From the NCBI RefSeq assembly GCF_051014685.1, contig NW_027478908.1, forward strand, positions 310,001 through 374,000: a stretch of DNA of 64,000 bases, written 5' to 3'. This DNA comes from Ptiloglossa arizonensis. Lineage: Eukaryota > Arthropoda > Insecta > Hymenoptera > Colletidae. Positions 50,036-62,618 of this stretch are shown here, piece by piece. Each line of letters starts with the position of its first letter. Within the stretch, counting starts at the first letter, position 1. The notes under the pieces were generated by a model, which ran no database searches, was not told the origin of the DNA, and was given only the letters and a program-made list of their open reading frames with translations. A program made the position numbers and the translations under genes.

Positions 50036-53000
50036 TGTTGCCTTCTCAACCATTTCTTAGCTTCAAGCTCCCATATCTGGCGAACGGATTGACCAAACCC
50101 AAAAATTCCTGTTGCGCCTGAAAGTAGAATCTAGCCCGATTACAGCGGTATGTGTATTTCTTCCCTAGGCCATTCTGGTTAAGCGATTGGAGTAGCAGAA
50201 GTGCGAAAAATTTGTTGTCTTCTCAACCATTACTTAGCTTCAAACTCCCATATCTCGCGAACGGATTGACCAAACCCAAAAATTCCTGCTGTGTCTGAAA
50301 GTAGAAAATCGTACGATTACAACGGTATGTGTATTTTTTCCCTAGGCCATTCCGGTTAAGCGTTTGGAGCAGCAGAAGTGCGAAAAATTTGTTGTCTTCT
50401 CAACCATTTCTTAGATTCACACTCCCATATCTCGCGAACGGATTGACCAAACACAAAAATTCCTGTTGCGCCTGAAAGTAGAATCTCGCCCGATTACAAC
50501 GGTATGTGTATTTCTTCCCTAGGCCATTCTGGTTAAGGGTTTGGGGCAGCGGAAGTGCGAAAAATTTGTTGTCTTCTCAACCATTTCTTAGCTTCAAACG
50601 CCCATATCGAGCGAACGGATTGACCAAACCCAAATATTCCTGTTGCGTCTGAAAGTAGAAACCCGCCCGATTACAACGGTATGTGTATTTTTTCCATAGG
50701 CCATCCTGGTTAAGCGTTTGGAGCAGCAGAATTGCGTAAAATTTGTTGTCTTCTCAACCGTTTCTTAGCTTCAAACTCGCATATCTCGCGAACGGATTGG
50801 CCAGACCCAGAAACTCCTGTCGCGTCTGAAACTACAAACTCGCCCGATTACAACGGTATGTGTATTTTTGCTCTAGGCCAATCTGGTCACGCGTTTGGAG
50901 CAGCAGAATTGCGCAAAATTTGTTGTCTTCTCAACCATTTCTTAGCTTCCGACGCCCATATCTGGCGAACGGATTTACCAAACCCAAAAATTCCTGTTGC
51001 GGCTGACAGTAGAAATTCGCCCGATTACAACGGTATGTGTATTTTTTCCCTAGGCCATTCCGGTTAAGCGTTTGGAGCAGCAGAAGTGCGAAAAATTTGT
51101 TGTCTTCTCAACCATTTCTTAGATTCACACTCCCATATCTCGCGAACGGATTGACCAAACACAAAAATTCCTATTGCGCCTGAAAGTAGAAACTCGCCCG
51201 ATTACAACGGTATGTGTATTTCTTCCCTAGGCCATTCTGGTTAAGCGTTTGGGGCAGCGGAAGTGCAAAAAATTTGTTGTCTTCTCAACCATTTCTTAGC
51301 TTCAAACGCCCATATCGAGCGAACGGATTGACCAAACCCAAATATTCCTGTTGCGTCTGAAAGTAGAAACCCGCCCGATTACAACGGTATGTGTATTTTT
51401 TCCATAGGCCATTCTGGTTAAGCTTTTGGAGCAGCAGAAGTGCGTAAAATTTGTTGTCTTCTCAACCGTTTCTTAGCTTCAAACTCCCATATCTCGCGAA
51501 CGGATTGGCCAGACCCAAAAACTCCTGTCGCGTCTGAAACTACAAACTCGCCCGATTACAACGGCATGGGTATTTTTGCTCTAGGTCATTCTGGTCACGC
51601 GTTTGGAGCAGCAGAAGTGCGCAAAATTTGTTGCCTTCTCAACCATTTCTTAGCTTCAAACTCCCATATCTGGCGAACGGATTGACCAAACCCAAAAATT
51701 CCTGTTGCGCCTGAAAGTAGTAACTCGCCCGATTACAACTGTATATGTATTTTTTCCCTTGGCCATTCTGGTTAAGTGACTGGAGCAACAGAAGTGCGAA
51801 AAATTTGTTTTTTTCTCAACCATTTCTTAGCTCCAAACTCCCATATATCGCGAACGGTTTGTCCAAACCCAAAAATTCCTGTTGCGTCAGAAAGTAGAAA
51901 CTCGCCGGATTACAGCGGTATGTGTATTGTTCCCTAGGCCACTCTGGTTAAGCGTTTGGAGCAGCAGAAGTGCGAAAAATTTGTTGTCTTCTCAATCATT
52001 TCTTAGCTTCAAACGCCCATATCGAGCGAACGGATTGACCAAACCCAAATATTCCTGTTGCGTCTGAAAGTAGAAACCCGCCCGATTACAACGGTATGTG
52101 TATTGTTTCCCTAGGCCATTCTGGTTAAGCGTTTGGAGCAGCAGAAATGCTACATATTTGTTGTCCTCTCAACCATTTCTTAGATTCACACTCCCATATC
52201 TCGCAAACGGATTCGCCAGACCCAAAAACTCCTGTCGCGTCTGAAACTACAAACTCGCCCGATTACAACGGTATGTGTATTTTTGCTCTAGGCCATTCTG
52301 GTCACGCGTTTGGAGCAGCAGAAGTGCTCAAAATTTGTTGTCTTCTCAACCATTTCTTCGCTTCCAACGACCATACCTGGCGAACGGATTGACCAAACCC
52401 AAAAATTCCTGTTGCGTCTGACAGTAGAAACTCGTACGATTACAACGGTATTTGTATTGTTTCCCTAGGCCATTCTGGTTAAGTGTTTGGAGCGGCGGAA
52501 GTAATAAAAATTTGTTGTCTTCTCAACCATTTCTTAGCTCCAAACTCCCATATATCGCGAACGGTTTGTCCAAACACAAAAATTCCTGTTGCGCCTGAAG
52601 TAGAAACTCGCCCGATTACAACGGTATGTGTATTGTTCCCTAGGCCACTCTGGTTAAGCGTTTGGAGCAGCAGAAGTGCGAAAAATTTGTTGTCTTCTCA
52701 ATCATTTCTTAGCTTCAAACGCCCATATCGAGCGAACGGATTGACCAAACCCAAAAGCTCCTGTCGCGTCTGAAACTACAAACGCGCCCGATTACAACGG
52801 TATGTGTATTTTTGCTCTAGGCCATTCTGGTCACGCGTTTGGAGCAGCAGAAGTGCGCAAAATTTGTTGTCTTCTCAACCATTTCTTCGCTTCCAACGCC
52901 CATATCTGGCGAACGGATTGACCAAACCCAAAAATTCCTGTTGCGTCTGACAGTAGAAACTCGCCCGATTACAACGGTATGTGTATTTTTTCCCTAGGCC

Positions 53001-53719
53001 ATTCTGGTCACGCGTTTGGAGCAGCAGAATTGCGCAAAATTTGTTGCCTTCTCAACCATTTCTTAGCTTCAAACTCCCATATCTGTTGAACGGATTGACC
53101 AAACCCAAAATTTCCTGTTGAGCCTGAAAGTAGTAACTCGCCCGATTACAACTGTGTATGTATTTTTTCCCTTGGCCATTCTGGTTAAGCGACTAGAGCA
53201 ACAGAAGTGCGAAAAATTTGTTTTCTTCTCAACCATTCCTTAGCTCCAAACTCCCTTATCTCGCGAACGGATTGACCAAACCCAAAAATTCCTGCTGTGT
53301 CTGAAAGTAGAAACTCGTACGACTACAATACAACGGTATGTGTATTTTTTCCCTAGGCCATTCCGGTTAAGCCTTTGGAGCAGCAGAAGTGCGACAAATT
53401 TGTTGTGTTCTCAACCATTTCTTAGTTTCAAACTCCCATATATCGCGAACGGTTTGGCCAAACCCAAAAATTGCTGTTGCGCCTGAAAGTAGAAACTCGC
53501 CCGATTACAACGGTATGTGTATTGTTTCCCTAGGCCATTGTGTTTAAGCTTTTGGAGCAGCAGAAGTGCGAAAAATTTGTTGCCTTCTCAACCATTTCTT
53601 AGCTTGAAACTTGCATATCTCGCGAACGGATTGACCAAACCTAAAAATTCCTGCTGCGTCTGAAAGTAGAAACTCGTACGATTACAACGGTATGTGTATT
53701 TCTTCCCTAGGCCATTCTG
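50036..53719 (+). repeat. array block 4, first part: mosaic of block 2 and block 3 variants
   Basis: No local tandem multimer is evident here. Instead 50,401-51,060 closely follows 24,050-24,710 (same TTCACACTCCC, GGTTTGGGGCAG, CGAGCGAACGG and CCATAGGCCATCC order), and 51,840-52,400 follows the block 3 modules with TATATCGCGAACGGTTTGTCC, GGCCACTCTGG and GATTCGCCAGACCC. The stretch looks assembled from sequence types found 10 to 26 kb away. There are no genes. Confidence 0.7.
53321..53336 (+). repeat. 5-bp insertion monomer (GACTACAATACAACGG)
   Basis: Five extra bases at the same place as at 39,346, again in a CGTACG-type monomer followed by CCGGTTAAGCCTTTGG. The flanks match those at 39,346, so the two are probably descended from one event 14 kb apart, with later substitutions. 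Confidence 0.7.
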
Positions 53720-56700
53720 GTTAAGGGTTTGGGGCAGCGGAAGTGCGACAAATTTGTTGTCTTCTCAACAATTTCTTAGCTCCAAACTCCCATATCTCGT
53801 GATCGGATTGACCAAACCCAAAAATTCCTGTTGCGCCTGAAAGTAGTAGCCCGCCCGATTACAACTGTATGTGTATTTTCCCCTAGGCCATTCTGGTTAT
53901 GCGTTTGGAGCAGCAGAAGTGCGAAAAATTTGTTGTCTTCTCAACCATTTCTTAGCTTCAAACTCCCATATCTCGCGAACGGATTGACCTTACCCAAAAA
54001 TTCCTATTACATTTGAAAGTAGAAACTCGCCCGATTACAACAGTGTGTGTATTTTTTCCCTAGGCCATTTTGGTTAAGCGTTTGGAGCAGCGGAAGTGCG
54101 AAAAATTTGTTTTCTTCTCAACCTTTTCTTAGCTCCAAACTCTCATATCTCGCGAACGGATTGACCAAACCCAAAAATTCTTGCTGCGCCTGAAAGTAGA
54201 AACTCGTACGATTACAACGGTATTTGTATTGTTTCCCTAGGCCATTCTGGTTAAGTGTTTGGAGCGGCGGAAGTAATAAAAATTTGTTGTCTTCTCAACC
54301 ATTTCTTAGATTCAGACTCCCATATCTCGCGAACGGATTGACCAAACACAAAAATTCCTGTTGCGCCTGAAAGTAGAAACTCGCCCGATTACAACGGTAT
54401 GTGTATTCCTTCCCTAGGCCATTCTGGTTAAGGGTTTGGGGTAGCAGAAGTGCGAAAAATTTGTTGTCTTCTCAACCATTTCTTAGCTTCAAACGCCCAT
54501 ATCGAGCGAACGGATTGACCAAACCCGAATATTCCTGTTGCGTCTGAAAGTAGAAGGCCGCCCGATTACAACGGTATGTGTATTTTTTCCATAGGCCATT
54601 CTGGTTAAGCGTTTGGAGCAGCAGAAGTGCGTAAAATTTGTTGTCTTCTCAACCGTTTCTTAGCTTCAAACTCGCATATCTCGCGAACGGATTCGCCAGA
54701 CCAAAAAACTCCTGTCGCGTCTGAAACTACAAACTCGCCCGATTACAACGGTATGTGTATTTTTGCTCTAGGCCATTGGTCTCGCGTTTGGAGCAGCAGA
54801 AGTGCGCAAAATTTGTTGTCTTCTCAACCATTTCTTCGCTTCCAACGCCCATATCTGGCGAACGGATTGACCAAACCCAAAAATTACTGCTGCGTCTGAC
54901 AGTAGAAACTCGCCCGATTTCAACGGTATGTGTATTTTTTCCCTAGGCCATTCTGGTCACGCGTTTGGAGCAGCAGAAGTGCGCAAAATTTGTTGCCTTC
55001 TCAACCATTTCTTAGCTTCAAACTCCCATATCTGGCGAACGGATTGACCAAACCCAAAAATTCCTGTTGCGCCTGAAAGTAGTAACTCGCCCGATTGCAA
55101 CTGTGTATGTATTTTTTCACTTGGCCATTCCGGTTAAGCGACTAGAGCAACAGAAGTGCGAAAAATTTGTTTTCTTCTCAACCATTTCTTAGCTCCAAAC
55201 TCCCTTATCTCGCGAACGGATTGACCAAATCCAAAAATTCCTGCTGTGTCTGAAAGTAGAAATTCGTACGATTACAACGGTATGTGTATTTCTTCCCTAG
55301 GCCATTCCGGTTAAGCGTTTGGAGCAGCAGAAGTGCGACAAATTTGTTGTGTTCTCAACCATTTCTTAGTTTCAAACTCCCATATATCGCGAACGGTTTG
55401 GCCAAACCCAAAAATTGCTGTTGCGCCTGAAAGTAGAAACTCGCCCGATTACAACGGTATGTGTATTGTTTCCCTAGGCCATTGTGTTTAAGCTTTTGGA
55501 GCAGCAGAAGTGCGAAAAATTTGTTGCCTTCTCAACCATTTCTTAGCTTGAAACTTGCATATCTCGCGAACGGATTGACCAAACCCAAAAATTCCTGCTG
55601 CGTCTGAAAGTAGAAACTCGTACGATTACAACGGTATGTGTATTGTTTCCCTAGGCCATTCTGGTTAAGCGTTTGGAGCAGCAGAAATGCTAAATATTTG
55701 TTGTCTTCTCAACCATTTCTTAGATTCAGACTCCCATATCTCGCGAACGGATTGACCAAACACAAAAATTCCTCTTGCGCCTGAAAGTAGAAACTCGCCC
55801 GATTACAACGGTATTTGTATTTCTTCCCTAGGCCATTCTGGTTAAGGGTTTGGGGCAGCGGAAGTGCGACAAATTTGTTGTCTTCTCAACAATTTCTTAG
55901 CTCCAAACTCCCATATCTCGTGATCGGATTGACCAAACCCAAAAATTCCTGTTGCGCCTGAAAGTAGTAGCCCGCCCGATTACAACTGTATGTGTATTTT
56001 CCCCTAGGCCATTCTGGTTATGCGTTTGGAGCAGCAGAAGTGCGAAAAATTTGTTGTCTTCTCAACCATTTCTTAGCTTCAAACTCCCATATCTCGCGAA
56101 CGGATTGACCTTACCCAAAAATTCCTATTACATTTGAAAGTAGAAACTCGCCCGATTACAACAGTGTGTGTATTTTTTCCCTAGGCCATTTTGGTTAAGC
56201 GTTTGGAGCAGCGGAAGTGCGAAAAATTTGTTTTCTTCTCAACCTTTTCTTAGCTCCAAACTCTCATATCTCGCGAACGGATTGACCAAACCCAAAAATT
56301 CTTGCTGCGCCTGAAAGTAGAAACTCGTACGATTACAACGGTATTTGTATTGTTTCCCTAGGCCATTCTGGTTAAGTGTTTGGAGCGGCGGAAGTAATAA
56401 AAATTTGTTGTCTTCTCAACCATTTCTTAGATTCAGACTCCCATATCTCGCGAACGGATTGACCAAACACAAAAATTCCTGTTGCGCCTGAAAGTAGAAA
56501 CTCGCCCGATTACAACGGTATGTGTATTCCTTCCCTAGGCCATTCTGGTTAAGGGTTTGGGGTAGCAGAAGTGCGAAAAATTTGTTGTCTTCTCAACCAT
56601 TTCTTAGCTTCAAACGCCCATATCGAGCGAACGGATTGACCAAACCCGAATATTCCTGTTGCGTCTGAAAGTAGAAGGCCGCCCGATTACAACGGTATGT

Positions 56701-59700
56701 GTATTTTTTCCATAGGCCATTCTGGTTAAGCGTTTGGAGCAGCAGAAGTGCGTAAAATTTGTTGTCTTCTCAACCGTTTCTTAGCTTCAAACTCGCATAT
56801 CTCGCGAACGGATTCGCCAGACCAAAAAACTCCTGTCGCGTCTGAAACTACAAACTCGCCCGATTACAACGGTATGTGTATTTTTGCTCTAGGCCATTGG
56901 TCTCGCGTTTGGAGCAGCAGAAGTGCGCAATATTTGTTGTCTTCTCAACCATTTCTTCGCTTCCAACGCCCATATCTGGCGAACGGATTGACCAAACCCA
57001 AAAATTACTGCTGCGTCTGACAGTAGAAACTCGCCCGATTTCAACGGTATGTGTATTTTTTCCCTAGGCCATTCTGGTCACGCGTTTGGAGCAGCAGAAG
57101 TGCGCAAAATTTGTTGCCTTCTCAACCATTTCTTAGCTTCAAACTCCCATATCTGGCGAACGGATTGACCAAACCCAAAAATTCCTGTTGCGCCTGAAAG
57201 TAGTAACTCGCCCGATTGCAACTGTGTATGTATTTTTTCCCTTGGCCATTCCGGTTAAGCGACTAGAGCAACAGAAGTGCGAAAAATTTGTTTTCTTCTC
57301 AACCATTTCTTAGCTCCAAACTCCCTTATCTCGCGAACGGATTGACCAAATCCAAAAATTCCTGCTGTGTCTGAAAGTAGAAATTCGTACGATTACAACG
57401 GTATGTGTATTTCTTCCCTAGGCCATTCCGGTTAAGCGTTTGGAGCAGCAGAAGTGCGACAAATTTGTTGTCTTCTCAACCATTTCTTAGTTTCAAACTC
57501 CCATATATCGCGAACGGTTTGGCCAAACCCAAAAATTCCTGTTGCGTCTGAAAGTAGAAACTCGCCCGATTACAACGGTGTGTGTATTTTTTCCCTAGGC
57601 CATTCTGGTTAAGCGTTTGGAGCAGCAGAAGTGCGAAAAATTTGTTGTCTTCTCCACAATTTCTTAGCTTCAAACTCCCATATCTCGCGAACGGATAGAC
57701 CAAACACAAAAATTCCTGTAGCGCCTGAAAGTAGAAACTCGCCCGATTACAACGGTGTGTGTATTTTTTCCCTAGGCCATTCTGGTTATGCGTTTGGAGC
57801 AGCGGAAGTGCGAAAAATTTGTTGTCTTCTCAACCATTTCTTAGCTTCAAACTCCCATATCTCGCGAACGGATTGACCTTACCCAAAAATTCCTATTACA
57901 TTTGAAAGTAGAAACTCGCCCGATTACAACAGTGTGTGTATTCTTTCCCTAGGCCATTTTGGTTAAGCGTTTGGAGCAGCAGAATTGCGAAAAATTTGTT
58001 GTCTTCTCAACCATTTCTTGGCTTCAAACTCCCATATCTCGTGATTGGATTGACCAAACCCAAAAATTCCTGTTGCGCCTGAAAGTAGTAACTCGCCCGA
58101 TTACATCTGTATATGAATTTTTCCCCTAGGCCATTCTGGTTATGCGTTTGGAGCAGCAGAAGTGCGCAAAATTTGTTGTCTTCTCCACAATTTCTTAGCT
58201 TCAAACTCCCATATCTCGCGAACGGATAGACCAAACACAAAAATTCCTGTAGCGCCTGAAAGTAGAAACTCGCCCGATTACAACGGTGTGTGTATTTTTT
58301 CCCTAGGCCATTCTGGTTATGCGTTTGGAGCAGCGGAAGTGCGAAAAATTTGTTGTCTTCTCAACCATTTCTTAGCTTCAAACTCTCATATCTCGCGAAC
58401 GGATTGACCAAACCCAAAAATTCTTGCTGCGCCTGAAAGTAGAAACTCGTACGATTACAACGGTATTTGTATTGTTTCCCTAGGCCATCCTGGTTAAGTG
58501 TTTGGAGCGGCGGAAGTAATAAAAATTTGTTGTCTTCTCAACCATTTCTTAGATTCAGACTCCCATATCTCGCGAACGGATTGACCAAACACAAAAATTC
58601 CTGTTGCGCCTGAAAGTAGAAACTCGCCCGATTACAACGGTATGTGTATTCCTTCCCTAGGCCATTCTGGTTAAGGGTTTGGGGTAGCAGAAGTGCGAAA
58701 AATTTGTTGTCTTCTCAACCATTTCTTAGCTTCAAACGCCCATATCGAGCGAACGGATTGACCAAACCCGAATATTCCTGTTGCGTCTGAAAGTAGAAGG
58801 CCGCCCGATTACAACGGTATGTGTATTTTTTCCATAGGCCATTCTGGTTAAGCGTTTGGAGCAGCAGAGGTGCGTAAAATTTGTTGTCTTCTCAACCGTT
58901 TCTTAGCTTCAAACTCGCATATCTCGCGAACGGATTCGCCTGACCAAAAAACTCCTGTCGCGTCTGAAACTACAAACTCGCCCGATTACAACGGTATGTG
59001 TATTTTTGCTCTAGGCCATTGGTCTCGCGTTTGGAGCAGCAGAAGTGCGCAATATTTGTTGTCTTCTCAACCATTTCTTCGCTTCCAACGCCCATATCTG
59101 GCGAACGGATTGACCAAACCCAAAAATTACTGCTGCGTCTGACAGTAGAAACTCGCCCGATTTCAACGGTATGTGTATTTTTTCCCTAGGCCATTCTGGT
59201 CACGCGTTTGGAGCAGCAGAAGTGCGCAAAATTTGTTGCCTTCTCAACCATTTCTTAGCTTCAAACTCCCATATCTGGCGAACGGATTGACCAAACCCAA
59301 AAATTCCTGTTGCGCCTGAAAGTAGTAACTCGCCCGATTGCAACTGTGTATGTATTTTTTCCCTTGGCCATTCCGGTTAAGCGACTAGAGCAACAGAAGT
59401 GCGAAAAATTTGTTTTCTTCTCAACCATTTCTTAGCTCCAAACTCCCTTATCTCGCGAACGGATTGACCAAATCCAAAAATTCCTGCTGTGTCTGAAAGT
59501 AGAAATTCGTACGATTACAACGGTATGTGTATTTCTTCCCTAGGCCATTCCGGTTAAGCGTTTGGAGCAGCAGAAGTGCGACAAATTTGTTGTCTTCTCA
59601 ACCATTTCTTAGTTTCAAACTCCCATATATCGCGAACGGTTTGGCCAAACCCAAAAATTCCTGTTGCGTCTGAAAGTAGAAACTCGCCCGATTACAACGG

Positions 59701-60304
59701 TGTGTGTATTTTTTCCCTAGGCCATTCTGGTTAAGCGTTTGGAGCAGCAGAAGTGCGAAAAATTTGTTGTCTTCTCCACAATTTCTTAGCTTCAAACTCC
59801 CATATCTCGCGAACGGATAGACCAAACACAAAAATTCCTGTAGCGCCTGAAAGTAGAAACTCGCCCGATTACAACGGTGTGTGTATTTTTTCCCTAGGCC
59901 ATTCTGGTTATGCGTTTGGAGCAGCGGAAGTGCGAAAAATTTGTTGTCTTCTCAACCATTTCTTAGCTTCAAACTCCCATATCTCGCGAACGGATTGACC
60001 TTACCCAAAAATTCCTATTACATTTGAAAGTAGAAACTCGCCCGATTACAACAGTGTGTGTATTCTTTCCCTAGGCCATTTTGGTTAAGCGTTTGGAGCA
60101 GCAGAATTGCGAAAAATTTGTTGTCTTCTCAACCATTTCTTGGCTTCAAACTCCCATATCTCGTGATTGGATTGACCAAACCCAAAAATTCCTGTTGCGC
60201 CTGAAAGTAGTAACTCGCCCGATTACATCTGTATATGAATTTTTCCCCTAGGCCATTCTGGTTATGCGTTTGGAGCAGCAGAAGTGCGCAAAATTTGTTG
60301 TCTT
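53720..60304 (+). repeat. 2,121/2,122-bp 12-mer higher-order array, about three copies
   Basis: Positions 53,720-55,340 recur at 55,841-57,461 (offset 2,121), and 56,262-58,182 recur at 58,384-60,304 (offset 2,122). Shared rare words are CTTACCCAAAAATTCC, ATTACATTTGAAAG, GGTTTGGGGTAGCAG, GTAGAAGGCCGCCCG, the shortened GGCCATTGGTCTCGCG (two bases lost) and CTAGAGCAACAG. The junction near 57,462-58,383 differs from the equivalent part of the first unit. A related stretch at 53,401-53,690 matches 55,345-55,634 at only 1,944 bp, so an extra monomer was gained or lost there. This is the most regular higher-order array in the window. Confidence 0.85.
57640..58394 (+). repeat. 531-bp trimer, partial tandem duplication
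   Basis: Positions about 57,640-57,863 recur at 58,171-58,394 at an offset of exactly three monomers. Both carry CTTCTCCACAATTTC, GGATAGACCAAACAC, GTAGCGCCTG, ACGGTGTGTG and GGTTATGCG. It lies at the junction between the second and third 12-mer units and probably marks the exchange point. Confidence 0.75.
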
Positions 60305-61250
60305 CTCAACCATTTCTTAGCTTCAGACTCCCATATCTCGTGATCGAATTGACCAAACCCAAAAATTCCTGTTGCGCCTGAAAGTAGTAACTCGCCCGAT
60401 TACAACTGTATGTGTATTTTTCCCCTAGGCCATTCTGGTTATGCGTTTGGAGCAGCAGAAGTGCGAAAAATTTGTTGTCTTCTCAAGCATTTCTTAGCTT
60501 CAAACTCCCATATCTCGCGAACGGATTGACCAAACCCAAAAATTCCTGCTGCGTCTGAAAGTAGAAACTCGTACGATTACAACAGTATGTGTATTGTTTC
60601 CCTAGGCCATTCTGGTTAAGCGTTTGGAGCAGCAGAAGTGCGAAAAATTTGTTGTCTTCTCAACCACTTCTTAGCTTCAGACTCCGATATCTCGCAAACG
60701 GATTGACCGAACACAATGATTCCTGTTGCGTCTGAAATTAGTAACTCGCCCGATTACAACTGTATGTGTATTTTTCCCCTAGGCCATTCTGGTTATGCGT
60801 TTGGAGCATCAGAAGTGCGAAAAATTTGTTGTCTTCTCAACCATTTCTTAGTTTCAAACTCCCATATCTCGTGATCGGATTGACCACACCCAAAAATTCC
60901 TGTTGCGCCTGAAAGTAGTAACTCGCCCGATTACAACGGCATGTGTATTTTTCCCCTAGGCCATTCTGCTTAAGCGTTTGGAGCAGCAGATGTGCTAAAA
61001 ATTTGTTGTCTTCTCAACCATTTCTTAGTTTCAAACTCCCATAGCTCGCGAATGGATTGGCCAGACCCAGAAATTCCTGTCGCGTCTGAAACTACAAACT
61101 CGCCCGATTACAACGGTATGTGTATTTTTTCCTTAGGCCATTCTGGTCACGCGTTTGGAGCAGCAGGAGTGCGCAAAATTTGTTGTCTTCTCAACCATTT
61201 CTTAGCTTCAGTCTCCCATATCTCGCGAACGGATTGACCAAACACAAAAA

Positions 61251-61270
61251 TTCCTGTTGCTGAAAATAGA
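61251..61270 (+). repeat. 3-bp deletion monomer (GTTGCTGAAAATAG)
   Basis: GTC is missing from GTTGCGTCTGAAAGTAG and the G of AAAGTAG is A. Found once, in block 5. Confidence 0.75.
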
Positions 61271-61720
61271 AACTCTCCCGATTACAACGGTATGTGTATT
61301 TTTTCCCTAGGCCATTCTGGTCACGCGTTTGGAGCAGCAGAACTGCTAAAAATTTTTTGTCTTCTCAACCATTTCTTAGCTTCAGACTCCCATATCTCGC
61401 GAACGGATTGACCACACACAAAAATTTCTGTTGCGTCTGAATGTAGAAACTCGCCCGATTACAACGGTATGTGTATTTTTCCCCTAGGCTATTCTGGTTA
61501 TGCGTTCGGAGCTGCAGAGGTGCGAAAAATTTGTTGTCTTCTCAACCATTTCTTAGCTTCAAACTCCCATATCTCGTAATCGGATTGACCAAACCCAAAA
61601 ATTCCTGTTGCGCCTGAAAGTAGTAACTCGCCCAATTACAACTGTATATGTATTTTTCCCCTAGGCCATTCTGGTTATGCGTTTGGAGCAGCAGAAGTGC
61701 GAAAAATTTGTTGTCTTCTC

Positions 61721-61730
61721 AACATCTTAG
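61721..61730 (+). repeat. 3-bp deletion monomer (CAACATCTTAG)
   Basis: CAACCATTTCTTAG is shortened by three bases to CAACATCTTAG. Found once, in block 5, about 470 bp from the other unique deletion. Confidence 0.75.
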
Positions 61731-62264
61731 CTTCAAACTCCCATATCTCGTGATCGAATTGACCACACCCAAAAATTCCTGTTGCGCTTGAAATTAGTAA
61801 CTCGCCCGATTACAACTGTATGTGTATTTTTCCCCTAGGCCATTCTGGTTATGCGTTTGGAGCAGCAGAAGTGCGAAAAATTTGTTGTCTTCTCAACCAT
61901 TTCTTAGTTTCAAACTCCCATATCTCGCGAACGGATTGACCAAACCCAATAATTCCTGTTGCGTCTGAAAGTGGAAACTCGCCCGATTACAACGGTATGC
62001 GTATTTTTTCCCTCGGGCATCCTGGTCACGCGTTTGGAGCAGCAGAAGTGCGAAAAATTTGTAGTCTTCTCAACCATTTCTTAGTTTCAAACTTCCATAT
62101 CTCGTGATCGGATTGACCACACCCAAAAATTCCTGTTGCGTCTGAAAGTAGTAACTCGCCCGATTACAACTGTATATGTATTTTTCCCCTAGGCCATTCT
62201 GGTTATACGTTTGGAGCAGCAGAAGTGCGAAAAATTTGTTGTCTTCTCAACCATTTCTTTGCTT

Positions 62265-62618
62265 CAAACTCCCATATCTCGTGATCGGATTGACCACACC
62301 CAAAAATTCCTGTTGCGCCTGAAATTAGTAACTCTCCCGATTACAACTGTATGTGTATTTTTCCCCTAGGCCATTCTGGTTATGCGTTTGGAGCAGCAGA
62401 AGAGCGAAAAATTTGTTGTCTTCTCAACCATTTCTTTGCTTCAAACTCCCATATCTCGTGATCGGATTGACCACACCCAAAAATTCCTGTTGCGCCTGAA
62501 ATTAGTAACTCGCCCGATTACAACTGTATGTGTATTTTTCCCCTAGGCCATTCTGGTTATGCGTTTGGAGCAGCAGAAGTGCGAAAAATTTCTTGTCTTC
62601 TCAACCATTTCTTAGTTT
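62265..62618 (+). repeat. near-identical adjacent monomer pair
   Basis: Monomers starting at CAAACTCCC at 62,265 and 62,442 share TCGTGATCGG, ACCACACCC, GAAATTAGTAAC, CAACTGTATG and GGTTATGCG. Few differences are seen: CTCTCCCG against CTCGCCCG, and AGAGCG against AGTGCG. This is single-unit duplication, unlike the multimeric duplications in the rest of the window. Confidence 0.75.

Noticed and set aside
443..61237. About 50 other open reading frames of 61 to 112 codons on both strands
   Set aside because: All lie inside the satellite and are the same few repeat-derived peptides in different phases. They begin and end at monomer variants and have no gene-like context.
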